Positions 27,285 through 40,500 of a stretch of 47,534 nt of DNA are shown one piece after another. Within the stretch, counting starts at the first letter, position 1, and each line of letters starts with the position of its first letter. The position numbers and the translations under genes are program-made. The DNA is from Bodo saltans. Its lineage: Eukaryota; Euglenozoa; Kinetoplastea; Eubodonida; Bodonidae. The notes beneath the pieces are model-generated. The model saw only the letters and a program-made list of their open reading frames with translations. It searched no databases and was not told the origin of the DNA. The DNA lies in the NCBI GenBank assembly GCA_001460835.1, contig CYKH01000587.1, positions 1 to 47,534 of the forward strand, in the 5' to 3' direction.

Positions 27285-28301
27285 TTGGCGGAAGGGCAAG
27301 TCAATAGAAACCTTATGTCCGTTGATGTGTCCGGTCCACTGAGTTCTATGACCGCGTCATCATCGTCACTCACCAACGGAACTCGGCGAAATACGTCGTC
27401 CCTCAATGCACGCAATGGTTCACACGCAAACACTCCGCCACCCTCCTCCGCCTCGGTTGGGTCAGCAACGCCGCCACAAAGTGTATTCTCTGTCTTGAAG
27501 AGTTACGTGAAGCTATCCCAAGATCGTAGGATCCTCTTTCCTATTGTGTTTGGCGTCTCCATTCTGTCTCTGAGTGAAGTTGCCATGAACAACTTCTTGT
27601 TCCCCTACCTACGACGAGCGTTGAAAGCGCCACCTGAACTGTTCAGCTACGTTCTCGCAATCCATGCCGCATCTGAAGTGGTCGCGTTCACCATGGGCAG
27701 CCGGCTGATGCAATTGCTAGGCCCCAGGGCACTGTTGATGGCGTCGTCGCTCGCCTTCTGCACCAAAGCGACATGGTACGCGGTGCTAGAAGATCCGTGG
27801 TCTCTGTTGTACGTGGAGATGCTGCATGGTGTGTGCTTTGCGCTCATGTGGACGGCTGCTGTCGCACACGTCTCGCGCATTGCGGATTCTATCGGCGGTA
27901 CGAATGGCAGCGCAGCAGGAGGCACTGACGGCAAAGACGCGAAAGCCTCCAGCAACGTTCGTGCGGCGTCGATGGCCATGACAACGCTGTGGTTCTTTGC
28001 CAACGGCCTTCCGAACATCTTAGGTGGCATTCTTTCCGGGTACGTCGTGCAGAACTCGGAGACACAAGAAGTGGCCTTGTTTCAAGTTGTCGGCGCCTTG
28101 TCTTTCGCTGTCGCGGTGCTATTTTGGTGTTACGGCGTTTTTGGGTGCTTCGATGCGACGCACGCGGTGGTTCCAGCGACCAGCAGTGGGAGTGTTAGCA
28201 GCAATGGTGGTGTCAATGTCGATCGAAACAACACACACAACATTCAAACTTCTGTCTTGCGTGCTCTTTTCTCACCAAATGAAAAATGGTTGTGCCGATG
28301 A
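27285..28301 (+). CDS. MFSD6-like major facilitator transporter, C-terminal half (frame-split)
   Basis: Continues the previous entry in the next frame, which is already open upstream to about 27183. It begins with the rest of a long Ser/Thr/Asn-rich central loop, then six membrane helices from about 27510 on. The motif LLYVEMLHGVCFALMWTAAVAHVS fits the MFSD6-type helix-10 region; a Gly/Ala-rich loop follows at about 27890-27960. The first ATG in this frame is 27315, inside the loop, so it is unlikely to be a gene of its own. The split falls in the loop between the two six-helix halves. Whether it is a sequence error, a pseudogene or two chains cannot be told here. Confidence 0.75.
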   Translation: MAEGQVNRNLMSVDVSGPLSSMTASSSSLTNGTRRNTSSLNARNGSHANTPPPSSASVGSATPPQSVFSVLKSYVKLSQDRRILFPIVFGVSILSLSEVAMNNFLFPYLRRALKAPPELFSYVLAIHAASEVVAFTMGSRLMQLLGPRALLMASSLAFCTKATWYAVLEDPWSLLYVEMLHGVCFALMWTAAVAHVSRIADSIGGTNGSAAGGTDGKDAKASSNVRAASMAMTTLWFFANGLPNILGGILSGYVVQNSETQEVALFQVVGALSFAVAVLFWCYGVFGCFDATHAVVPATSSGSVSSNGGVNVDRNNTHNIQTSVLRALFSPNEKWLCR

Positions 28302-28309
28302 ATTTGTGG

Positions 28310-28377
28310 ATTTGCTTTTATTGTCTTCACTTCACTGCTGCCTCCATTGGTTGATCATTTCTCACTTTCAACATCAG
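28310..28377 (+). promoter_or_regulatory. Probable trans-splice acceptor of the dynein gene
   Basis: A long pyrimidine-rich tract without any AG ends in AG at 28376-28377. The roughly 210-base leader that follows has no ATG before 28591, supporting that start. Confidence 0.6.
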
Positions 28378-28590
28378 CATTTGCCTTATCGTAGTGCAAC
28401 TGCATTCATACGACCTTGCACAAAGAAAGCTCAAGCCAACCTAGCTAGAGATTATTTCGCAAGGAAGAGGAAGAAAGAGAGTTATCTCAACGAATTACAA
28501 CGACGACTGTATAGAAAACACACAGCCCTTTTTTGGTGTAGCACCGAAAAAAAATCCATCCAAAAACCTTCCACTTTCGCGAGCAAGAAA

Positions 28591-31500
28591 ATGTCGGAAG
28601 AAACACCATTTGGAAACAACGTGGATCAGCACGACAACGAAGCGTTCGCTGAGACTGCCGACGTAGATGGAGCCGGCGGCGAGATGGACTTCGATAACAT
28701 TGAAGCCGAGACGCACCCAGAATGCTTGCAGTGGGTGGTGGAGCGTTTGACGGAAAACCTCTACATCAAGCCGGATCTCTTTACCAACGTTCACAAGAAC
28801 ATCGCCACCGATTTCCTTGTTGGCGATGAAAAGAAACGCGCCATGTTTGCGTTCTTATCAGCGGGAGGTGCCGATGACAGCGAGGTGACACTGAAGCTCA
28901 GCATCGGCCACCCGAACCTGAGCAAACGTAAGCTCCTCAAGAACATGAACAGCGACGTGATCTACTTTGTGCGCATGGACCCTAAGAAGGACGTCACCCC
29001 AGAGAACGTAGATGTGATTGTCTCTTGGGGAGTGTCCAAGGGAGGCCAGGCGATGGACACGTTCCTCCGCACCATGCAGCACGTGCTTGCCCCAACCCTT
29101 CTTCGCAACCGTGGGTGGCCGGACAGCATCCAAAAGGACTTCAGCAGCGTCATGCACAAGTTCATGGCCACGCTGACTGAGAACGCAAACCGCATGAAGG
29201 GCAACACCGTCCTCTACGTCCCGTTGGAGAACTTGAGCGAGGCGCAGCTCAAGGAGGCCCACTTGGATAAGGAGCTGGTTCAGCGCTTTGAGAGTGCTGT
29301 GATTCACTGGACTCGCCAAATTCGTGAAGTCGTCAACGAGAAGGACGTCGACTCCGCCGCTGAAAGCGAAGGCCCCCTTGCCGAGATTGACTACTGGCGT
29401 GCCCGCACAAAGGATCTGAGCAACATTCGCAAGCAGTTCGGTCGCAAAGATGTCACTCAGATCGTAGACGTGTTGCAGGAGGCCAAGTCCTTTTACTACC
29501 TCGAGCCCTTCCTCGCCCTTCGAGCGGACATCGAGAACGGCACGGAAGAGGCCATTGACAACTTGCGTTACCTCAACACCCTCGTGGAGCCTTGCACTCG
29601 CCTTACCAACGCCACACCCCAGGAGATTCCAGGCATGGTCAAGGAAATTCTGCGCACCGTGCAGTTGATTCTGATTCACTCCAAGCATTACAAGAAGGAG
29701 CGCTTCTTCCGCCTGCTTCGCATGATCTCCAACGAGATTGTGAACCGCTGCCGAAAGAAGATTGACCTTCAGGCAATCTTTGACGGCAGGGTGGAGCAGA
29801 GTATGATTGCACTGCAGGAGAGCATTGAGGCGGGTGAGGCGTGGATTCACGCCACTCGCAAAATGCTGTCTGCCACCCAGAAGCGTTTCCGCACAGAGAA
29901 GGCGGAGCAACTTGACCTTGACGATACTGTGCTGAATGAGATTGATGGCTTCGTCAAGCATCGTTGCAACAATTTGCAAGAAGTCTGCAAAGGGCAGTTG
30001 CAGTTCGGCTTCAAGGTGTACGCGGCAGACCGTGCATCACACACCGAAGAGGAGCAAAATGCCATTGGCGCAATGCTGAGCGTGGGTGAACTTCCTGGCA
30101 CCAAGGAAGCGTCCTCGGTGTACTACGGCCTGTTGCCCTGCTTTGGTGGCTCCAAAGGCCCTGAGATCGAGTCCCAGCTGCTCGACATCCAGCGCTCCTT
30201 CAAGACCAAGATGGACACCCTTCGCCACCTCAACTACGACATCCTCGATGTCAAGGCAACCAAGTGGAGCGATGACTTCCGTGCACTCAAGGGCGAGCTC
30301 GACAACCTCGGCACGATGATGCAGCAGATCATTTCCGCTGCCTTTGACAATGTCGCTACCGTTGAGAGCGGTGTGGAGCACCTCGAGGCGTTCTTCTACC
30401 TGGCCAAGCGTGAGGAGCTGTACCGTCAAGTAGACCGCAGCAAGGAGCGCGTGGTGCGCTTGTTCTCCGATGAACTCAAGGCTGTCCAGAACGACATGCA
30501 GCGCTACTTCAGCCGCACGCCTCCGATTCTGTACCTCCACCCGCCGCTTGCCGGCCAAGGTTTCTGGGCCCGCAACTTCATTCGTCGCATTGAGGGCAAC
30601 TACCGACTCCTGTCTCGTTGCTACTACCTTCAAAACTCCGCCGACAAGGTCGAAGCGATGCAGCTCTACCACAAAGTAGAGAAGACCCTCGACGAGAACG
30701 TCAAGCGCCACTACCGCACGTGGAAGGAGGCGCTACCTGCCACCCCCGCAGATTATTTAGACACCTTTTTGATTTCTCGTCGTGAGCGTGAGAACGACAG
30801 CCCTAAGTTTAACGTTAACTTCGCCACTGAGCTGCTCCTTATGTTTGAGGAGGCCCGTTACTGGCAGCGCCTGGGAGAGCCAATCCCCGCGCAGGTCGCC
30901 GATATTATGACCAAGGAGGAGCGCCTGCGCGTGTTCCGCGAGAACGTCGCCCTCGCCGTGCGTGCGTACAACAACATTGTCGGCTCCCTCAACGCCGAGG
31001 AGCGCCGCCTCTTTGCATTCCGTGTTCAGTTCCTTGAGTCCAAGTACCAACCCGGTCTCAACAAGCTCTGGTGGAGCTCACAGGGTATTGTCGAGTACTT
31101 CGTCCGTGAGTGCCGCACCCACGCTGACAAGCTCCAAACCGTCGTGGATGAGTTCAAGTACGGTGTGCAGTACATCGAGCACCACTGCACCGTTCTTGCC
31201 GAGACCCTCGTGGTCTCGATCGAGAAGAAGAAGGTGTATGAGATCGACGCGTTCGAGGATCGCCAGAAGACACACCGCGGCTATGTGCAAGAGAAGATTG
31301 TGCACATCCACCAGAACATTCTCAAGATGATGCGCAAGCTCTTTGATTTCTTCCGCAACGATTATGCCAATGAACGCGTGATTCAAGTAGAATGGCATCG
31401 CTTTGTGGAGAAGATTGAGAAGTGGATCGAAGATGCCCTCAAGGCGATGGTGAAGCGCTCCCTTCACGAGATTGAGCGTGCTCTCCCTCACCACAAGGAT

Positions 31501-34500
31501 GAGGAGAAGACGGAGGAGCAGGTCTTCAAGCTCGACGTCATGGTGGCGACCCAGAATGAGACGAAGCCCACCATTGAGACCCGCCCATTGGTCGCCACCC
31601 TTGGTCAACGTGTAAACCACGTCGGCAAGGAGATTATTGGCATCACCCAGGCCATCCCCCGCCTCGAGGAGGCCCTGTCCAATGTCATCAACAGCGAGAC
31701 GGAAAGTGAACTCGAGGACAAGAAGCTTGTTCGTGTTCACCACGAGAGCCCCAACCCCGACACCCTTCTGCAAGGATCGTACCACGAGTTCATGACCGGT
31801 GAGCAGGAGGCCATTATGTCCCTCCGTCGTATCCGCGACGCCTTCGACTCCATCTCGGACAAGATCAAGGACAAGCTGAACCAGACATGGCAGCTCCATC
31901 AGTCCGGTCCCAACGATATTTTGTGGGCCACCGCCAAGCAGGACAAGCGTATCAAGCAGAACTGGAAGCTTGACGACTACAAGGCAAACATTGACATCAT
32001 CAAGAGCCGAAAGAACACCATCAACAACCAAGAGCCGTTGGCAGATGTGCTGTTTATTCAACTGGACTTTAGCAAGATGAAGGAGACTGTTCGTCGTCAG
32101 TGCGAGGCTGTCATCAAGCAGTACCACTCCAACCTGTACAAGGAGGCGAAGGAGGAGCTGGAGTTCCTGTACAAAAGCTTCACCCAGACAGTGGAACGCC
32201 TCTCACGTGAGCCCAAGACTCTGGACCAACTTGGCGAACAGATGAATCACTGCGCCAAGGCCTTCCAAGACTTGGCTTACACCGAAGCGCGCTTCGAACC
32301 TCTGCGCCAAAAGTTTGAACTGCTGATGGACAAGGAGTCCGGCAATAGTGCCGATGTTATGGAAGAAGACATCAAGAAGAAGGACGACCTCGTCAATGCG
32401 TTCGAAGACTACAAGAACAACCTTGGGGACGCCAAGAAGAAGCTTGACAAGTTCAAGGAGCAGTTCAAGTCTGACCTGGAGACGGATCTTCGTTCCTTCC
32501 AAACTGCATGCGAACAGCTCCGCAAGGACATTGGCGAGAACGGCCCGTACAGCTACAACACCAGTGCCAGCGACGCCTTCAACAAACTGCAGTTCTATCG
32601 TCGCCAAGTGCAAGAGCGCCGTAATCAAGAGGCCGGGCTGCAACAAGGCATGGAGATCTTCAAGATTGATCGCCCTCCCCAACAGGACTTGCGTGATGCC
32701 GAAGCGGAGATTGAGCTCCTCCACAAGATCTGGACCATCTGCGACCGCTGGCGCACAGAGACGCACCGCTGGAACACGCAGCACTTCATGACCCTTAATG
32801 GAGACCAGATGGCTGAGGCCGTTGAGACGAACCGAAAGGAAATTCTCCGCCTGCGCAAGGAGCTAGAGCGCCGCGAGGTGTGGTCTCGCCTCCGAGAGGA
32901 CATTGAACTTTTCAAGCGTGTGCTGCCTGTCGTGGACGATTTGCTGATTCGAGCTATCCGTCCTCGGCATTGGGATCAGCTGAAGAATCAGCTTGACCAC
33001 AACTTCGACATCAGCAGCGAAACCTTCTGTCTGCAAGAGCTGCTCGAAGTGCACGTGGAGCGTCAGGCTGAGTTTGTCTCCAACCTCTCCACCGCCGCTC
33101 GTCAAGAGTTGAAGATCGAGGAGGACCTTGAGAAGATCAAGGATATGTGGGAGTCCCAAAGCCTCGTCATCGAGTCCTACCAGTCGTACTTCAAGATTGC
33201 TGGCACCGACGATATCGCTAACGTCCTCGCCGAGCACTTGACGATGCTCAGCAGCATGAAAATGTCCCGTTTCGTCGACGCATTCCGCCACAAGGTGCAG
33301 CACTGGGAGCAGAGCCTTTCCCTCGTGACCGACACATTGGAGAGCCTCTTGAATGTTCAGACAAAGTGGATGTACTTGGAGAACATCTTCGTTGGCAGCG
33401 AGGACATCAAGCGTAAGCTGGTGGCGGAGTCGAAGCAATTCGACGCGATCCACAACCAGTGGCTTTCTATCGTCGGCCGTTTGCACTCAGACCCAAATGT
33501 GATTCGAGGCACGCGCCGCGATGGTCTCCTCGAGCAGTTGAACAACATGGCAACTGGCCTTGAGCACATCCAAAAGAGCCTTGAGGGCTTCCTTGAGGAC
33601 CGTCGTCGTGCCTTCCCTCGTTTCTATTTCTTGTCCAACGATGACTTGCTGGAAATCCTTGGCCACACCAAGGACCCTGAGAAGGTCCAGGCGCACTTGC
33701 GCAAGTGCTTCGAAGGTTTGTTTGCCCTGACCCTGAAGCCCGTCCGCCAGAAGATTGTTGCGGATGCGATGCACTCCGCCGATGGTGAGAAGGTTCCCTT
33801 CGTTCCTGCGGTCCCTGTGGAGGGTCTGCCCGTTGAAGTCTGGCTCAAGAAGGTTGAAGACAAAATGCGCGAGACCGTACAGTCCCGGCTCAACGCAACC
33901 CTGGACGACCTCGTCAAGAAAGTGTACCAGCCCAAGAAACCCATCAACCGTGACCTCCTCAAGGAGTGGATCGAGAAGAACGAAGGTCAATGCCTCATCA
34001 CTGCCGCCTCCATCAACTGGACCCGTGAGACGGAGCGTGTCATCACTGAGTATGGTGACTTGGGCGGTGGCGGTCGCCGCAAGGACTCACCTGTGTACAA
34101 GATGTACAAGAAGTGGAAGAGCCTCATCAAGAAGTACTGCTACATGGTGCGCCAGCCGCAAGACAAGTTCCAACGTAACAAGCTTGTGGCACTGATCACC
34201 ATCGAGGTGCATGCCCGTGATATTCTGCGCTCTCTGCAGCTCGCCAAGGTGAGCAGCAAGGACGACTTCGACTGGTCCAAGCAACTCCGTTTCTACCGCG
34301 AGACGGATACCAACGAGAAGGGGGATGAGTCCCAGATCTGCGTCATTCGTCAAGCCTCTGCGTGCGTAAAGTACGATTACGAGTACCTCGGTAACTCTGG
34401 TCGCCTGGTCGTCACTGGGCTCACGGATCGCGCGTACATGACGCTGACCACCGCCTTGCAGCTGTTCCGTGGAGGCCTTCCCCAAGGTCCTGCCGGTACT

Positions 34501-37500
34501 GGTAAGACAGAGACGGTCAAGGATCTGGGCAAGGGCATCGCGAAGTACGTCATGGTGTTCAATTGCTCTGACGGTCTTGACTTCAAGTCTCTCGGGCGTA
34601 TGCTTTCTGGTATCGCCCAGACCGGAGGCTGGTCGTGCTTCGATGAGTTCAATCGTATTGAGGTTGAAGTGCTTTCTGTCGTTGCCCAGCAGATTCTGAG
34701 CATCTTGAACGCCGTTGCGGAGCGCAAGAAGAACTTGATCTTCGAAGGCGTTGACATCCCTCTCAACGTGAACTGCGGTATCTTCGTCACGATGAATCCT
34801 GGTTACGCTGGTCGTTCCGAGCTGCCTGATAACTTGAAGGCCTTGCTCCGCCCTATTTCTATGATGCAGCCCGACTTTGCCCTCATTTGCGAAATCACGC
34901 TCTTGTCCCAAGGTTTCGAGGAGTCTGAGCCCCTCTCCAAGAAGGTGGCCATCCTGTACGAACTCATGGAGAAGCAGTTGTCGAAGCAGGACCACTACGA
35001 CTTCTCGCTTCGTAACATCAAGGCCGTGCTGGTACAGGCCGGTAACTTGAAGCGCGAGAACTTCCCTGGAACTGAGCCCCAGCTTTGTCTTAAGGCTATG
35101 ATGGACATGAACTTGCCCAAGTTCGTCAAGGACGATGTTCCGCTGTTCATGAGCATGCTGGGTGACTTGTTCCCTGGCATTCAACCCGAGGATGCGGGTC
35201 TTGACGCACTGAAGGACATGTGCAAGCTCGAGCTTGCACAGAAGGGCCTTGAGGTCAATGAGCACATTCTCGTGAAGGTGCTGCACCTATGGGATACCCT
35301 CCGCACCCGTCACGGTGTGATGGTGGTGGGCCAGACTGGCTCTGGTAAGACCGTCACGTGGCAAACTCTCTGCGGTGCCCTCAAGCGGCTCAAGGAAGCC
35401 AACGCAGGCTCTGCATACGAGCCTGTGAAAGTGCAACTCCTGAACCCCAAGTCCGTGACTATGGACGAGCTGTACGGAAGTTACAACCAAGCCACCCGTG
35501 AGTGGAAGGACGGCATTCTGTCCGACCTCATGCGCCAAATTTGCCGTGACATCAAGGACCCCACGTACAAGTGGCTCCTCTTTGACGGCCCCGTCGACAC
35601 GCTGTGGATTGAGTCCATGAACACCGTGCTGGACGATAATAAGATGCTGACCCTTAACTCCGGTGAGCGTATCAACCTCAACCCCACCATTTCCATGGTG
35701 TTCGAGGTGCAGGATTTATCCCAAGCGTCCCCCGCTACCGTGTCCCGATGCGGTATGGTGTTCTTCAACGTGGAGGACCTCGGTTGGAGGCCGTTCGTGA
35801 CCACGTGGCTCAAGTCTCGCAAGAACTACGAAGTGGCAGTCAATGCCCCGAAGCCAGAGACGACCATCAACGAGATTGAAGATTTTATCTTCAACTGCAT
35901 GCCCAAGGCACTCGAGTACAAGCGCCGTGAATGCGTGGAGCTCTTCACCACCACTGACATCAACAATGTTCGTTCTTTCACGACAATGTTCGACGCCCTC
36001 GCCAATCCTGAGGCTGCCCCTGTCCTCCCCGGTGGCGCCGTCTACCCCACCGCGCAGGCTGGCGACAATTACATCCCCCATATCAAGCTTGTGGCGATGT
36101 TCAGCCTCTTGTGGTCTGTCGGCGGTACCCTGACAGTCGACTCCCGCCGCAAGTTCGATGCGCTTGCACGTGAACTCGACGGTTCATTCCCGTCCTCAGA
36201 GACGTCGTTTGAGTATTTCCCTGACTTCAAATCGCACTCGTGGAAATCTTGGGATGAACACCCAGACCTGCAAAAGACCTTCTCCCCAGACGAAGACACC
36301 CCGTACTACCGCCTCATGGTGCCTACGGTCGATACGGTCCGCTACAACCACATCGTGTCCCAGCTGGTGCGCAACCGCTGCCACTTAGTGCTGGTGGGTA
36401 ATACGGGAACGGGCAAGTCTCTCATCGCGAGCCAGATCGTACGGTCGTTCCCCTCCGAGACTCACGTGGCCACCCAACTGAACTTCTCCGCCCAGACGAC
36501 TGCTCGTAATGTCCAGGAGATCATTGAGGGTAAGATGGAGCACAAGAGTAAGAAGGTGTGTGGGCCACCAGGCGGTCGACGCATGATCTGCCTCGTGGAG
36601 GACCTCAACATGCCCGCCAAGGAGAAGTTCGGTGCTCAGCCTCCACTGGAGCTGCTCCGGCAGTGGCTGGACAATGGCTACTGGTATGACCGAACCACTC
36701 GTGCTCGTCGTCAGGTCAACGACATGCAACTTCTGTGCTGCATGACCTTCGGCCGTCCCGACATCTCTCAACGTCTGCTCAGCAAGGTGAATGTCTTCAA
36801 CGTCACGTTCCCCAGCGAAACCGTGATCACGAAGATCTTCAGTGCTATCCTGACCTTCCGCTTCCGCAAGTTCCCCGACTGGGCCGCCATGACCGACAAC
36901 CTCGTCAAGGCCACCATTCAGGTGTACACTAAAGTCACCAGCGATCTCTTGCCCATCCCTAGTAAGTCCCACTACCTGTACAACTTACGTGATTTGAGCA
37001 AGGTGTTCCAGGGTATCTACGGCTGCTACCTTGAGGCCTTGGACTGCAAGGAGCACATCATCACCTTGTGGGTCCATGAGTGCTTCCGCGTCTTTGCGGA
37101 TCGTATGAACGACAACAACGACAAGACGTGGTTCAAGAACCTTGTGTGCGACAAGCTCGCCAACATCTTCGCCACCAAGTGGAGCACGTTGATGAAGGCA
37201 CGCACCAAGGAAAAGAATGTCGTTGTGAACGAAAAGGAGAACATGATGTTCGTCGACTTCTGGGATGGAGAAATGGACGAGATGGCCAAGTACAAAATGG
37301 TGCCCTCCATCGACCTCTTGAAGAAGAAGGTGGAAGACTCCCTCGACAACTTCAACGCCGAGCCAGGTGCGCGTGCCATGAACTTGGTGTTCTTCACAGA
37401 CGCCTTGGAGCATATGTGCCGCATTCATCGCATCATTCGTCAGCCCCGCGGTAACGCACTCCTCGTCGGTCTGGGTGGTAGCGGGCGTAATTCCCTCACC

Positions 37501-40500
37501 CGCCTGGCAGCGTACCTTGCTGGTTACTCCATGTTTTCCATCGAGATCCACAAGAAGTACGACAGCGACCGCTTCCACGACGACCTGCGCAACCTCTACA
37601 AGGCGTGCGGTGGTCTCAAACAGCAGCAGAAGGTGTTCTACTTCTCTGATAACCAAGTGATGGAGTCGTCTTTCCTTGAGGACTTGAACAACATGCTCTC
37701 TGTTGGTGAGGTACCCAACCTATTCCCCAAGGACGAGGTCCAAACGATCAAGGATGAGCTCCGCAAGGAGGCGATGGAGAACGGCTTCAAGGACACGGTC
37801 GACGAGGTGTACAACTTCTTTATCGATCGTGCTCGTAAGAATCTTCACTTGGTCGTGGCCATGTCCCCTGCCCACAGACTGTTCCGCACTCGCCTGCGCC
37901 AGTTCCCTGCCTTGGTGTCGTGCACCACCATTGACTGGTTCGTAGAGTGGCCCAATGAGGCGCTCAAGGAGGTTGCCATGCGCTTCCTCGCAGAGATGAA
38001 CCTGGAAGGTGAGGACGCCGCTCGTGCGGATGCCATCGCCGACATGTTTGTCTACATGCATGATTCCACGAACACGGAATCTCGAAGGATGGCCGACCAA
38101 CTCAAGCGCCACAATTACGTGACGCCCAGCTCCTACCTCGACCTCGTGCGTGGGTACCGTGTCATGCTCGCTCAAAAGAAGGAGATTATCAGCGAGCAGC
38201 GCGACAAGCTCAAGAACGGTATGACCAAGCTCGAGGAGACCAAGGTTGCTGTCGGAAAGATGACGGAAGACCTGAAGGTGCAGAACGCCACCCTCCAAGT
38301 GAAAACACTGGAGGTGAACAAGGCCACTGATGATATCACCATCCAGCAGCGCAATGCTGAGGAGCAACAGGCCCTGCTCGGTTCTGAAAAGATTAAGATC
38401 GAGCAAACCAAAAAGGCTGCCCTCGCTGATCAAGCGGAGACTCAGGTTGATCTTGATCGCGCCATGCCCACCCTCGATGAAGCTACCCGTGCCCTTGACT
38501 CTCTCGATAAGAACGATATCAACGAGTTGAAGTCGTACAAAACACCCGCGGCGATGGTGCGCACGGTGATGGAGGCGGTCCAGACAGCACTCAAGCGTAA
38601 GCTGGATTGGGACGAGGCGAAGAAATCCCTCTCCGATGGTCAGTTCCTCAACATGCTCAAGAAGTACCACGAGGTGAACGACATGACCGACCAGAAGCTG
38701 CTCAACGCTCTGGATAAGTTCGTCAAGCGCCCTGAGTTCACCCCTGAACAAGCCCGTGCTGTGTCTAATGCTGCTGGTGGTCTCTGCCAGTGGGTCATTG
38801 CGATTCACAAGTACGGTAATGTATTCAAGGAGGTGCACCCCAAGATGGTGAAAAATAAGAACGCCCAAGAAAAGGTGCGTGCTCAGGAAGAAATGTTGCG
38901 CCAGAAGGAAGAGAAGCTCGCAAAGATTATGGCGGAGGTGGCTCGCCTCCAGGAAGCCTTGCAGCTGAACGTCGACGAAAAGAACCGCCTTATGCGTGAG
39001 GCGAAGGAGACCGAGGAGAAGCTCAACCGTGCCAACATTATTGTGTCTGGCCTTGAGGGTGAGCGTGATCGGTGGATTGAGTCGATTGCTCGCTACGAGG
39101 CCGCCATTGGCAATCTGCCCGGCGATGCGTTGCTTGCCAGCGGCTTCTTGTCCTACACTGGAGCGTTTCCCACCGAGTTCCGTCACTCACTCCTCGTCGG
39201 GTGGACCAAGGAACTTCGCCGCCTGCAACTTCCCCTGACCAAGGGCTTCGATTTCGTCGATTTCCTGGTGGATCCTACGGAAGTACGTGATTGGCAAGCG
39301 GTTGGTCTCCCTGGTGATGACTTCAGCAAGGAGAATGGTGTGATTGTTACCCGCGGTACCCGATGGCCGCTGATGATTGATCCCCAGCAGCAAGCCAACA
39401 AGTGGATCAAACGCCTTGAGCGCGATAATGGCCTCAAGATCATCGACCAGAAGCAGCCGGATTTCCAAAAGACCGTTGAGTATGCGGTGCAGTTCGGTTG
39501 CCCCGTGCTGCTGCAAGATATCCTGGAGGAAATTGACCCCTCCCTCGACACCGTCGTGTCTAAGGCGATCGTGCGCAAGGGCAATCGTGCCATGGTCAAG
39601 ATCGGCGACAATTACATCGAGTACAATGATAACTTCAGGCTGTACATCACCACCCGCCTCGCAAACCCCCACTACACCCCTGAGACTTGCACCAAGGTGT
39701 GCCTTCTCAACTTTGCCGTCAAGGATAAGGGTCTTGAAGAGCAGCTTCTGAAGATTGTCGTGCAGAAGGAGAAGCCCGAGCTCGAAGAAGAAAACGAGAA
39801 GTTGATCCTTTCCACAGCTGCCGCCAAGAAGGAAACGAAGCGCCTCGAGGATGAAATTCTTGATCTCCTCACAACCTCCAAGGTGTCCCTGTTGGAGAAC
39901 CAAAAGCTGATTGACACCCTCCAATCTTCGAAGGTGATTGCGGTGACCATCGCGAAGCAGCTGAAGGAGGCCGAGACGACGATTGAGCGTATTCGTACTG
40001 CTCGAGAGCAGTTCCGTCCCTGCGCGGAACGTGCGTCGATTCTGTTCTTTGTGCTGGCGGATCTTGGTGCCATTGACACAATGTATCAATTCGCCTTGGA
40101 CTCCTACATTATTCTCTTCCAGAGCAGCATCAAGCGCTCCGCAGAGAAGCTGGGAGTCTCGTCCCTTGAGGAGCGTATCAAGACGCTCAACGCTTGGCAC
40201 ACGGACCAGGTGTACAACAACACTTGTCGTGGTCTATTCGAGAAGCACAAGCTGCTGTTCTCCTTCCACATGACCAACAAGATTCTTGCCGCTCGTAACG
40301 AGCTCAACATTGAAGAGTACATCTTCTTCATGAAGGGCGGCCAGATCCTCGATAAGCAAGGTCGTACCCCCAACCCAGCGCCCCAGTGGTTGTCAGAGAA
40401 GGCGTGGGATAACATTTTAGAGTTGGACAAACTATTGAACTTCCACGGTATTGCTGGGTCCTTTGAAGGGAGCCCGCAAGACTGGAAATTGTGGTTCCTT

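Noticed and set aside
28024-28590. Upstream extension of the dynein frame
   Set aside because: It overlaps the end of the transporter gene, lies across the probable splice acceptor at 28377, and has no dynein similarity; the first ATG after the acceptor is 28591.
37720-39186. Long antisense open frame (488 codons) across the dynein gene
   Set aside because: It lies wholly within a well-supported motor gene on the other strand, starts without sense, has low-complexity Leu/His/Val content, and arises from codon bias. The same holds for 34087-35286, 28858-29979, 31078-32127 and 39187-40200.
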